Under the pieces are notes generated by a model. That model saw only the letters and a list, made by a program, of their open reading frames with translations, was not told the DNA's origin and did not search any database. From DATAMF01 sp964472565 (lineage in GTDB: Bacteria > Chloroflexota > Anaerolineae > Aggregatilineales > Aggregatilineaceae): a stretch of 23,537 bases of DNA. The stretch is from contig CAYYNB010000087.1 of assembly GCA_964472565.1 (NCBI GenBank), positions 1 to 23,537 on the forward strand, in the 5' to 3' direction. Both the position numbers and the translations under genes were made by a program. Shown here piece after piece: positions 8,932 through 14,993 of this stretch; the stretch's first letter is position 1; every line of letters starts with the position of its first letter.

Positions 8932-9114
8932 ATGAGCGAATTTGGCAGTAGATCAGACGGACAGAAAAACACTGGCGAGGGTCACGCGTTATACGCTGTT
9001 TCCCTCAAAATACGGCAGATCGGGAATTTTACCCGCCAGGATGGGGAAATTTCCCTGCTCCAAATGGGAATCCTCCCAATTGGTGAGCCGGTCACTCTGG
9101 TATGCTGTCGATAG
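8932..9114 (+). pseudogene. Decayed duplicate of the 60-residue leader gene
   Basis: This open frame of 60 codons starts MSEFGSRSDG at the position equivalent to MTNLDRYT of the intact gene at 9148, within the second copy of the tandem unit. After the first codons it diverges and simply reads through the operator sites of the third promoter copy. No ribosome binding site is visible, whereas the intact copy has AAAGG/CAGG. I read it as a fossil of duplication, not a working gene. Confidence 0.4.
9023..9108 (+). promoter_or_regulatory. Phased-operator promoter, copy 3, driving the recombinase operon
   Basis: GGAATTTTAC (9023), GGAAATTTCC (9045) and GGAATCCTCC (9067) are spaced by exactly 12 bp each, then 24 bp, then TATGCTGT at 9101-9108. 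The middle site lies in a perfect 12-bp palindrome, GGGAAATTTCCC (9044-9055). The start codon at 9148 lies 47 bp past the first base of the -10 box. No -35 hexamer is present at the normal distance, which suggests an activator-dependent promoter. Confidence 0.7.
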
Positions 9115-9147
9115 TTCAAAACACAGCAAAGGCAGGTACAGCCAACC

Positions 9148-9330
9148 ATGACGAATTTGGATCGCTACACGCTGGACGATATCGCCTACACGGCGGATGT
9201 AAATATCTTTCTCAAAACCCTGGCCCGGATCATTGCCCGGATGCTTGGCCAGAACGAACCGGATAACGATAATGAAACCTACGAGGCCGAAGTGAGCGGC
9301 CAGACAGACGAAAAGGAGCAAAAACTATGA
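9148..9330 (+). CDS. Small acidic protein translationally coupled to the serine recombinase
   Basis: This is a 60-residue protein with ATG at 9148 and an AAAGG/CAGG ribosome binding region about 10 bases upstream. The first 35 residues could form two short helices (DDIAYTADVNIFLKTLARII); the rest is acidic and polar (EPDNDNETYEAEVS). It is not a family I recognise. Its stop overlaps the recombinase start as ATGA (9327-9330), so the two are almost certainly translated together and may act together. By position it might regulate recombinase activity or direction, but nothing in the sequence proves this. It is the first gene after the three phased-operator promoters. Confidence 0.65.
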   Translation: MTNLDRYTLDDIAYTADVNIFLKTLARIIARMLGQNEPDNDNETYEAEVSGQTDEKEQKL

Positions 9331-11141
9331 AAGTAGTGAGTTACATTCGCGTCTCACGCGAAGAGCAAGTGGAGGGTTGGAGCCTGGATGCCCAGCGCGA
9401 CCAATGCGCGGAGTTAGCCGCCTTGCGCGGCTGGGACCTGCTCCAGGTTTTCGAAGAACCGGGACGTTCGGCCAAGACCGACCTGCGCCCCGAATTTCAA
9501 CGTATGATGAGTCGCGCTGAAGCCAAACAGTTTGACGTGATTGTCGTGCATAAACTGGATCGCTTCAGCCGCAGCCTGGCCGATGTCGTGCGCAATGTCG
9601 CGCGGCTCAAAGAAGCGGGTGTTGGGCTGGTATCCGTGTCAGAACCCTGGCTGGACACCACTACCCCACAGGGTGAATTCATGCTGTACCTGTTCGCTCT
9701 GTTGGCGCAGTGGGACAACGAAAACCGCGCACGGGAAACCGCCAAAGGCAAAGAGCAGCGCGCCAAAGAAGGCTACTGGAACGGTACGCTCAACTTTGGG
9801 TATGTCACCATTCGCGATCTCCGCAAAGAATTGTGGACGCTCGGTGAGCAACATGACGCCCAGGAAATCAGCGAAGCGGTTTATGCCGCGCGCAGTGATG
9901 AACTCGATAACTACCTGGACCAGTGGCATGACCGCACCGAAGGCGATGCAGTACCGCATCTGAAAAACGCAGCAGGGGCACTGCTCGCTTTCACCTACTA
10001 CTCAGCGGGAAATGTCTCGGATGGTGAGGTCGCCATCATGCTCAACGAAGCCGGCTATCGCACTTCAGGCAACTGGGGCGAGAACCTGTTCGAGGCTGAC
10101 ACGGTGCGCCCGATGTTGCAGAATCGTTTCTACCTGGGTGAAGTGCCCTACAAAGGCAAGTGGTATCCCGGTCGCCATCCGGCCATCATTCCGGAATCGC
10201 TGTTCGAGAAGTGCCAGCAAGCGCGCGCTGCACGGCGGGGCCGGACGGTGCGTGGTCGGTCGAAGAAGCGCACCTATCCCTTGTCCCGGCTGGCACTCTG
10301 CGCCCGCTGTGGTAAACCGATGCGCGGCCAGGCCAACCATGCCAACGAACGTTACTATCGTGATCCGCGCCGGTCAACGAATATCTGTGATCAGAAGATG
10401 GTGCGGGCTGAAGACGCTGAGCGGCAGATCGTGGAATATCTGGCAAACATCAAACTGCCGGATGACTGGCGCGAACGGGTGATGCAGTTGAGCCAGATCG
10501 ATCAGAGCGAAGTTGAAAGCAACGACGAAAAGCGCCGCCGGTGGGAAGGCCAGCTCGAACGTGCCCGCAAGCTCTACCTGATGGGCGACATGGAAGAAGA
10601 TGATTACCGGGCAATGCGCGAGGATTTGAAAGGCAAAATCAGCGCCCTGGAGCCGATGCAAGAACCGGATTTGGAAGACGCAGCTGCCATGCTTGAAACA
10701 ATTGGCTCATTGCTGGAACATGCTAACCCGAAGGAACTGGATGATGTCTTTCATGCGCTGTTGAACTCAGTCTACCTGGATAGTGGTGATACGGGGCCAG
10801 TGGTCGCCATCGAACCCAAGCCGTTTCTGAAACTGCTGATGGATGTCTCGATCCGTCCCTTCCAGCCGAATGATGACGACGATGATCCAGAGCCTACACC
10901 TCCGCAAACACCACTACCGGACGACGACGGACCTGGGGGCGGCGAGCACCGTTCCCACTCCCGTTTCCCGGTCGAAGGTGATGACCACCGGTCTTCTGAA
11001 GTTGTAGAGGGTGAAAATCGTGATACAATACTCGCAGACGCAGGTCAGGAAATCGTGGTGGCTGACAAGGGTGCGATGCCCGTCGCTCCCGCACTGGCTA
11101 CGAGTGAGAGAAATCCCACTCGTAGCGATTTTTATTTCTAG
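9327..11141 (+). CDS. Large serine recombinase (site-specific integrase)
   Basis: This is a 604-residue enzyme that cuts and rejoins DNA through a serine-DNA bond, used to integrate or excise mobile elements. The N-terminal resolvase domain (about 1-150) has the YxRxS motif with nucleophile Ser10 (YIRVS), the HKLDRFSR motif and the E-helix region. The recombinase domain (about 160-300) contains the 'Y-GEVPYKGKWYPGRH' segment. A zinc-ribbon-like part starts near residue 322 (CARCGKPM...NICDQKM), and a coiled coil rich in R/E follows at about 390-440. The C-terminal 80 residues are low complexity, acidic and proline-rich (NDDDDDPEPTPPQTPLPDDD), then run through a promoter/terminator region. They overlap the end of the opposite-strand recombinase by 228 bp. 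The natural end may therefore have been altered by recombination. Confidence 0.9.
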   Translation: MKVVSYIRVSREEQVEGWSLDAQRDQCAELAALRGWDLLQVFEEPGRSAKTDLRPEFQRMMSRAEAKQFDVIVVHKLDRFSRSLADVVRNVARLKEAGVGLVSVSEPWLDTTTPQGEFMLYLFALLAQWDNENRARETAKGKEQRAKEGYWNGTLNFGYVTIRDLRKELWTLGEQHDAQEISEAVYAARSDELDNYLDQWHDRTEGDAVPHLKNAAGALLAFTYYSAGNVSDGEVAIMLNEAGYRTSGNWGENLFEADTVRPMLQNRFYLGEVPYKGKWYPGRHPAIIPESLFEKCQQARAARRGRTVRGRSKKRTYPLSRLALCARCGKPMRGQANHANERYYRDPRRSTNICDQKMVRAEDAERQIVEYLANIKLPDDWRERVMQLSQIDQSEVESNDEKRRRWEGQLERARKLYLMGDMEEDDYRAMREDLKGKISALEPMQEPDLEDAAAMLETIGSLLEHANPKELDDVFHALLNSVYLDSGDTGPVVAIEPKPFLKLLMDVSIRPFQPNDDDDDPEPTPPQTPLPDDDGPGGGEHRSHSRFPVEGDDHRSSEVVEGENRDTILADAGQEIVVADKGAMPVAPALATSERNPTRSDFYF

Positions 11142-12719
11142 GGCCTGTGCAATTTCTGCTGACGTTTCCTCGTCTTTCCCCAGAACAATCCCAAAATCGC
11201 CGTGCAACACAACTGCAAGTACCTGATCACCGTGAACAAAGATGCGCTCAACAATTTTGTGGAGTAACTGCTGGCGTGCATCTAGGGGATTGGGAACATT
11301 CTCACATTGATCCCAGTAGTGTTGAAAGTTCTGAATGAGATAGGCTGCTTCTAGCAGTTCTTCATAATCGATGGGCCGCAGGGATTCAACCTCACGTTCC
11401 AACTGGGCACGTTTCTCGACATACTCTTCAGGAGAAATGAAGCCGTGATCCCACCGAAAGTCGATGCGATGAATGATTTCCTGAATCTCCTCCATGCGTT
11501 GTAGCGCCGCGCCATTTTCAACCCGGCTGCGAACAGCCGACTCGACCCGCTCACGATAGTCTTCAGGGATAGACAAGTGAGAAAGTACATAGACCACTTG
11601 TTCATCCAGTTCCTCTACACCGATGTAACCTTGACTGCACGCTTCATAGCCGCGATCACGGGCCAAGCAGCGGTAATACCCCTTTTCATTTTGGTTATGC
11701 CAGAACGGTCGCATTTTTCCATACAGATCATCAACTAACCCCTGAGGTTTGTGCGCAACACACTCTGCACAAAACACTCGATCATGTAAGATATATGTTC
11801 GGCGGCGATTGGTCGGTTTGCGATGCGTCACCATTCCGGCACGCACTAGTAGACATTCCTCAAACAATTCATCCGAGATAAAGCCCTGGTGTTTTCCTTC
11901 AAACCACTCCTTCCGCCCTCGACTGGAGCGTTTCCCCTCGCCTAATGTGCCATTGTAGAGCGTTTCTGAGTAGGAGACACGTCCAGTATAGGCCCGATTT
12001 TGCATCATATCCCGCACCGTATCTTTGTTCATCGGCTGTTTGCCTGCTCGCAGTTTCTGAATCACCCGTTGTTTGTTCATCCAGTCGGCAATCTCGCCAT
12101 CACTGTAGTGGGTCGTGGCATACATGCGAAAAGCTCGCCGCACAATGGCTGCTTGACGAAGATTGATATAAAGCCCTGCCGGGCGTTCCGGGGTAGCATC
12201 TGCCACTTCCACCAAGTCATAGCCGATAGGTGGATTACTGCCGTTGAACTCTCCTCTCAGGGCGCGCTGGCGCTTAGCCCGTTTCGTTTCAGTACTAAGA
12301 TTGCGTGAATAGAAAGCAGACCATACCGCCAACATCTGCTCCATCATGGCTCCGTAAGGACCATCATCATCGTCCTCACTGAAACCTTCCACACAATACA
12401 ACTTCAGACCATACTCACGACGCAGCAGCATCTTAATCATGACGGTATGATCGTGATCCCGCGCCAAACGATCAAATTTCCACATCACAACCGCTTCAAA
12501 CTTGCCGTGTTCAGCCGCGGAACGCATCTGTTGGAATCCTTCCCGGTCGAGGCTCCAGCCGTTCCGCGCTCCATCCTTATAAACGCCGACGACAACCCCG
12601 CCCCGCTCCGCAACCATTTCACGACAAACGGCTTCCTGATCTTCGAGAGAAATCTCATTCTGCATTTCTGATGAATACCGTGTGTAAATGGCATAACGTG
12701 TCCGTTTTTGAGTAGTCAT
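10914..12719 (-). CDS. Second large serine recombinase, convergent with the first
   Basis: This is a 601-residue protein. I choose the ATG at 12719 because GGAG lies 9 bases upstream; an ATG at 12734 is also in frame. The resolvase domain has YTRYS with nucleophile Ser16 and WKFDRLARD. The recombinase domain follows, with the segment MQNRAYTGRVSY. A four-cysteine zinc ribbon is present (FCAEC...YYRCLARDRGYEACSQGY), then a coiled coil. The family core appears to end near LHGDFGIVLGK; the last 80 or so residues include GSDGHRTLVSHHDF, which resembles the peptides produced when an antisense tRNA gene is translated. This tail overlaps the other recombinase by 228 bp. It is the last gene of the primase operon and is only distantly similar to the forward recombinase. 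Confidence 0.88.
   Translation of the reverse strand: MTTQKRTRYAIYTRYSSEMQNEISLEDQEAVCREMVAERGGVVVGVYKDGARNGWSLDREGFQQMRSAAEHGKFEAVVMWKFDRLARDHDHTVMIKMLLRREYGLKLYCVEGFSEDDDDGPYGAMMEQMLAVWSAFYSRNLSTETKRAKRQRALRGEFNGSNPPIGYDLVEVADATPERPAGLYINLRQAAIVRRAFRMYATTHYSDGEIADWMNKQRVIQKLRAGKQPMNKDTVRDMMQNRAYTGRVSYSETLYNGTLGEGKRSSRGRKEWFEGKHQGFISDELFEECLLVRAGMVTHRKPTNRRRTYILHDRVFCAECVAHKPQGLVDDLYGKMRPFWHNQNEKGYYRCLARDRGYEACSQGYIGVEELDEQVVYVLSHLSIPEDYRERVESAVRSRVENGAALQRMEEIQEIIHRIDFRWDHGFISPEEYVEKRAQLEREVESLRPIDYEELLEAAYLIQNFQHYWDQCENVPNPLDARQQLLHKIVERIFVHGDQVLAVVLHGDFGIVLGKDEETSAEIAQALEIKIATSGISLTRSQCGSDGHRTLVSHHDFLTCVCEYCITIFTLYNFRRPVVITFDRETGVGTVLAAPRSVVVR
11002..11029 (+). promoter_or_regulatory. Sigma70-like promoter inside the recombinase overlap
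   Basis: TTGTAG (11002-11007), a 16-bp spacer and TACAAT (11024-11029, preceded by TG as an extended -10) form a good housekeeping promoter on the plus strand. A terminator follows about 70 bp later, so the unit could make a short RNA. Confidence 0.5.
11036..11096 (+). ncRNA. Candidate short RNA resembling a tRNA 3' half
   Basis: Between the promoter above and the terminator below lies a sequence whose end, AAGGGTGCGATGCCCGTC followed by GCTCCCGCA, looks like a T-arm and acceptor 3' strand. A canonical version would be GGGTTCGAATCCC and then an acceptor strand. GTCAG (11044-11048) can pair with CTGAC (11062-11066). No matching 5' acceptor strand (GCGGGAG) is found, so this is not an intact tRNA. 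It could be a tRNA fragment used as an attachment site or a small RNA. Confidence 0.35.
11097..11137 (+). terminator. Strong intrinsic terminator inside both recombinase reading frames
   Basis: GCTACGAGTG (11097-11106) and CACTCGTAGC (11117-11126) form a perfect 10-bp stem with a 10-base loop, followed by GATTTTTATTT. It acts on the plus strand. It lies within the last 15 codons of the forward recombinase and inside the tail of the reverse one. Confidence 0.75.
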
Positions 12720-12771
12720 TGCCTTTTGCTCCATTCTCTAAGTTCAAATTCTGTATCGGGTCTCTTTTTAA

Positions 12772-12804
12772 GGGGAACTCTCCCGCAAATGAGAAGGGTT
12801 CCCC
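12772..12804. promoter_or_regulatory. Paired operator-like sites, 22 bp apart, between two reverse-strand genes
   Basis: GGGGAAC (12772-12778) and GTTCCCC (12798-12804) form a 7-bp inverted repeat. Read as 10-bp sites, GGAACTCTCC (12773) and AGGGTTCCCC (12795) have centres 22 bp apart, the period of the phased promoters. No third site or TATGCTGT box follows, so this may instead be an RNA hairpin in the 100-bp gap before the recombinase. Confidence 0.35.
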
Positions 12805-12819
12805 AATCACATGCCTTGT

Positions 12820-13332
12820 TTACTCTTCAGCAGCATCCTGATAAATCTGACGTACCTGCTCTGCCTGTTCAGGGTCTATCTCTACTTCTGCCCCATTCCA
12901 TCGATACCCATAGGGCAAATGCTTCGGGTCAGGGAGATTGGACTGAGCATAGTAGGCTCGTGCGTAACTCTCGACGACTGCCATCCAGGCTCGGACGAGC
13001 ATCGGGGGTACGGCCAGCGCGTCCGACTCACCGGCGCAACATAGTTCTACGCCAAACATGAAACGAAATCCACCCTGTACCATGCTGCCGATGCAGAGAT
13101 CGTGTACCAGGGTTTCATGCGGGGGATAAAGGATCATCCCGGCAGTTCCGGCATGAACCAAATCCATCAGAGGCTGGATGTCGTTCGGCATTAAGACAGT
13201 GACAACATCATCGTGTTGGAGATCAACGGTCTCACGGCAAAGCTGCTCCAATGCGGCTATCTGGTCGGCTTGAGCGACCGCAGGCAGCAAAATAGTGTAA
13301 TGAGAGCGCTGTTGCTTACGCTTGGGGGTCAT
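12820..13332 (-). CDS. Catalytically dead serine-recombinase-like protein
   Basis: This is a 170-residue protein starting at the ATG complementary to 13330-13332, with AAGGAG 8 bases upstream. It follows the layout of a serine recombinase N-terminal domain but lacks the active site. The position of YxRxS reads HYTILLPAVAQ, and the KLDRLSR position reads YPPHETLV. The flanking pattern is kept: LMDLVHAGTAGMILYPP, GGFRFMFGVEL and the E-helix-like MAVVESYARAYY. Residues 139-164, LPYGYRWNG then EIDPEQAEQVRQIY, match the first motif of the recombinase domain of large serine recombinases. The protein stops there. Family assignment is my alignment by eye. It lies directly upstream of the active recombinase, 100 bp away, so an accessory role (directionality factor, decoy or regulator) is plausible but unproven. 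Confidence 0.65.
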   Translation of the reverse strand: MTPKRKQQRSHYTILLPAVAQADQIAALEQLCRETVDLQHDDVVTVLMPNDIQPLMDLVHAGTAGMILYPPHETLVHDLCIGSMVQGGFRFMFGVELCCAGESDALAVPPMLVRAWMAVVESYARAYYAQSNLPDPKHLPYGYRWNGAEVEIDPEQAEQVRQIYQDAAEE

Positions 13333-13504
13333 GCAAGTTCTCCTTGTCTCTATCAATCGTGGATTCACCGTGTTCTTCAGCGTCTCGTAGCGGAATGACG
13401 ATCAGTACGCCAGACCGTGACAATCGCCTGTCTTTGCGAAAAGCGGGTACATAAACACCCTCTTCCGCAATGACCTTGCCCTGGGAGAAAGTGTATTTAG
13501 TCAT
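13316..13504 (-). CDS. Small conserved-looking protein of the primase-recombinase operon
   Basis: This is a 62-residue protein whose ATG (13502-13504 complement) has GGGAGAGAG upstream. The sequence MTKYTFSQGKVIAEEGVYVPAF, then SGVLIVIPLRDAEE, suggests a small beta-rich domain with a charged tail. No family is recognised. Its 5' end overlaps the stop of the preceding gene as ATGA, and its 3' end overlaps the next start by 17 bp, which indicates coupled translation. Function is unknown; by position it belongs to the replication/recombination module. Confidence 0.55.
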   Translation of the reverse strand: MTKYTFSQGKVIAEEGVYVPAFRKDRRLSRSGVLIVIPLRDAEEHGESTIDRDKENLHDPQA

Positions 13505-13788
13505 CGTGACACTCTCTCCCTGACCGGAACAACAAAGCGGCCCAAACCGACAGGTGAGTCAGTAGGGCCGCAGAATCCACGCAAGACAAAGGATGCAGGA
13601 TTTTGTATAATGCTTTGCAGCCCGTTCACTGCCTTGACCAGTGTCGGGTGAGAACCGTGTGGGGTGTTAGCGCACTCCACATGGTTCGCTATATCGTTAC
13701 CAGTTACTACTAGCAACAAACTATACCATGTTGGCCCGTTTGTCAAGCGGCTGCGGGCCATTCTGGGGCTTCTAAAGACCATTTTCAT
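13501..13788 (-). CDS. Small protein of unknown function after the primase
   Basis: This is a 95-residue reading frame. The ATG complementary to 13786-13788 is preceded by AGGAGG at a distance of 10 bases; a GTG at 13797 is too close to that site. The gene starts 20 bp after the primase stop and ends in an ATGA overlap with the next gene, both of which argue for a real coupled gene. The sequence begins MKMVFRSPRMARSRL and contains GPTWYSLLLVVTGNDI; no domain or motif is recognised. The sequence is of ordinary composition, but with no homologue in mind its reality rests on the signals alone. Confidence 0.45.
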   Translation of the reverse strand: MKMVFRSPRMARSRLTNGPTWYSLLLVVTGNDIANHVECANTPHGSHPTLVKAVNGLQSIIQNPASFVLRGFCGPTDSPVGLGRFVVPVRERVSR

Positions 13789-13808
13789 CTCGTTCACTCC
13801 TCCTTTTG

Positions 13809-14831
13809 TTATCGTCCGGTTGCGGCCAGAATCGCGTTCTGGCGGATATTGCGCAGTTCACGTGCCAGCCAGGAATAAAGATGACCACCCTGCTGGTGAA
13901 ACTCGGTCAGGTCTTTGCCCCATGGGACGTGGATCACCTGCACTCGTCCCGACAACGCCTGCAAACGCGCTGCCCCTTTTTCCCCAGCCAGATCCATATC
14001 ATAGGCAGCCAGGATGATCGGTACACTCACCAGATCGCCCAACCAACGACGGTTGAGGCGGCAGCTGGCACTACCAACCGTCACGGCTGCAATCAGCGGT
14101 TCTCCTTCCTGCTGGGCAAGCAGCGTATCAAATTCTCCCTCACAGAACAGCGCGGCTCTGGCTCCTTTCAGTCGATCCGCCTGGTACAACCCTCCCTGAC
14201 TGCCTCCAGCTAGCTGGAGGTATTTGGGCGCTCCCGATGCCCGCCGCACTTTTACGGTCCACACGGTTTCCTCACTGTCCGTTAGCCACGGAATGGTAAT
14301 GCCACACGGCACACTCAGCCCGGCAATCGTGCGCCACTCGCGGTATCCACCGGGGATATAGCCCAAATGAGCCGTCTGGATAGTGCTCACCGTCAAGCCG
14401 CGTGCCAGCAGGTAGTCTCGCGCTGGTTCACCCTGAGATGACCACAGGGTTTCTTCAGCCATATCCACGACCTGCCGGGCATGAACCTGCCAGGTCATTG
14501 GCGGTGGGTCATCGTCCGGTGGGTCAGGTCGACGTGCGGCAAGGATCGGCGACGATCCCAATCCCCCATCCAACAGCCGAACGGCTTCATCAAAACTCAG
14601 ATGGTGGTAACGCTGCAGCCAGTCGATGGCGTCGCCACTGATCTGGCACTTGCCAAAACAGCAGTATCCATCCGCCCATACGGCCAGGCTGTATCCCTTA
14701 TGTTCGCCATGAAACGGGCATTTCCACAGGCTTGCACGACGGCTGCGCGCCGGTGCCGGTCCCAGGTCTTGTTCCACAATACGCCGCAGGTCATGGCGCT
14801 CCTTCAAAGCTTTTGTATCCACCGACCCCAT
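13809..14831 (-). CDS. DNA primase-like protein (CHC2 zinc finger plus Toprim)
   Basis: This is a 340-residue protein; its ATG has GAGGAG 8 bases upstream. The N-terminal zinc finger has Cys38, His41, Cys58 and Cys62 (CPFH...CFGKC, then GDAIDWLQ), the DnaG-type DNA-binding finger. The C-terminal Toprim domain holds the acidic CEGEFDTL (Glu231/233) and YDMDLAGEKG (Asp278/280), with GKDLTEF at about 305. It is much shorter than cellular DnaG (about 600 residues) and has no helicase-binding domain, as in plasmid and phage primases. It would make RNA primers for element replication. It follows the DUF3987-like gene after 162 bp and leads a run of small coupled genes ending in the second recombinase. 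Confidence 0.88.
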   Translation of the reverse strand: MGSVDTKALKERHDLRRIVEQDLGPAPARSRRASLWKCPFHGEHKGYSLAVWADGYCCFGKCQISGDAIDWLQRYHHLSFDEAVRLLDGGLGSSPILAARRPDPPDDDPPPMTWQVHARQVVDMAEETLWSSQGEPARDYLLARGLTVSTIQTAHLGYIPGGYREWRTIAGLSVPCGITIPWLTDSEETVWTVKVRRASGAPKYLQLAGGSQGGLYQADRLKGARAALFCEGEFDTLLAQQEGEPLIAAVTVGSASCRLNRRWLGDLVSVPIILAAYDMDLAGEKGAARLQALSGRVQVIHVPWGKDLTEFHQQGGHLYSWLARELRNIRQNAILAATGR

Positions 14832-14843
14832 CGTTCTTGCTCC

Positions 14844-14912
14844 TCAATTTGTCACCGGCAAATGACGATTGACACACGACAAATTCCGATTTTTGGCTTT
14901 TCCCCGCGACAT
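14844..14912 (-). CDS. Possible 22-residue leader peptide before the primase
   Basis: The ATG at 14910-14912 (complement) has GAGGGG about 8 bases upstream and encodes MSRGKAKNRNLSCVNRHL plus four residues. The stop lies 12 bp before the primase start, next to the primase ribosome binding site, so translation could be coupled. It is very basic. It may be chance. Confidence 0.2.
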   Translation of the reverse strand: MSRGKAKNRNLSCVNRHLPVTN

Positions 14913-14924
14913 TATTTTTTCCCC

Positions 14925-14981
14925 TCAATAAGGATTTTTGTCCTGCCGCTGCGACACGTGACGGGTTTTGTTTTCTGTCAT
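14925..14981 (-). CDS. Possible 18-residue peptide after the DUF3987-like gene
   Basis: It starts 12 bp past the stop of the DUF3987-like gene with GGCGGGGG just upstream, and encodes MTENKTRHVSQRQDKNPY. With the 22-residue frame it fills the 162-bp gap of the operon. There is no supporting homology; low confidence. Confidence 0.2.
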   Translation of the reverse strand: MTENKTRHVSQRQDKNPY

Positions 14982-14993
14982 GGCCCCCGCCTT

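Larger units (their letters stand above)
8671..9152 (+). repeat. Imperfect tandem triplication of a promoter/leader unit, about 200-215 bp period
   Basis: Matching blocks recur in order. (R)(R)TCACTNTGNTATGCTGT ends at 8691, 8893 and 9108. ATTGACRTCAGAAACAGCCAACA lies at 8708-8730 and 8910-8932, with a shortened form (ACAGCCAAC) just before 9148. TTTCCCTCAAA lies at 8784 and 8999. GGAATTTTAC lies at 8808 and 9023. The period is 202 bp between the first -10 boxes, and 215 bp between the later ones and between the downstream blocks. The unit includes the first bases of the downstream reading frame: CATGAGCGAATTTGG at 8931 against CATGACGAATTTGG at 9147. It is therefore a duplicated gene front, not a simple satellite. 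Only the third copy leads into an intact operon. Confidence 0.75.

Noticed and set aside
8932..9114. Counting the 60-codon frame as a working gene
   Set aside because: It lacks a ribosome binding site and reads through the operators of the next promoter; the similarity to the intact gene stops after the first codons.
11031..11096. Intact tRNA gene
   Set aside because: Only the T-arm and 3' acceptor-like part can be recognised; no 5' acceptor strand or D-arm is present, and the T-loop differs from TTCGANT.
12708..13061. Forward 117-codon frame opposite the recombinase operon
   Set aside because: It overlaps the starts and ends of reverse-strand genes that have better signals and motifs.
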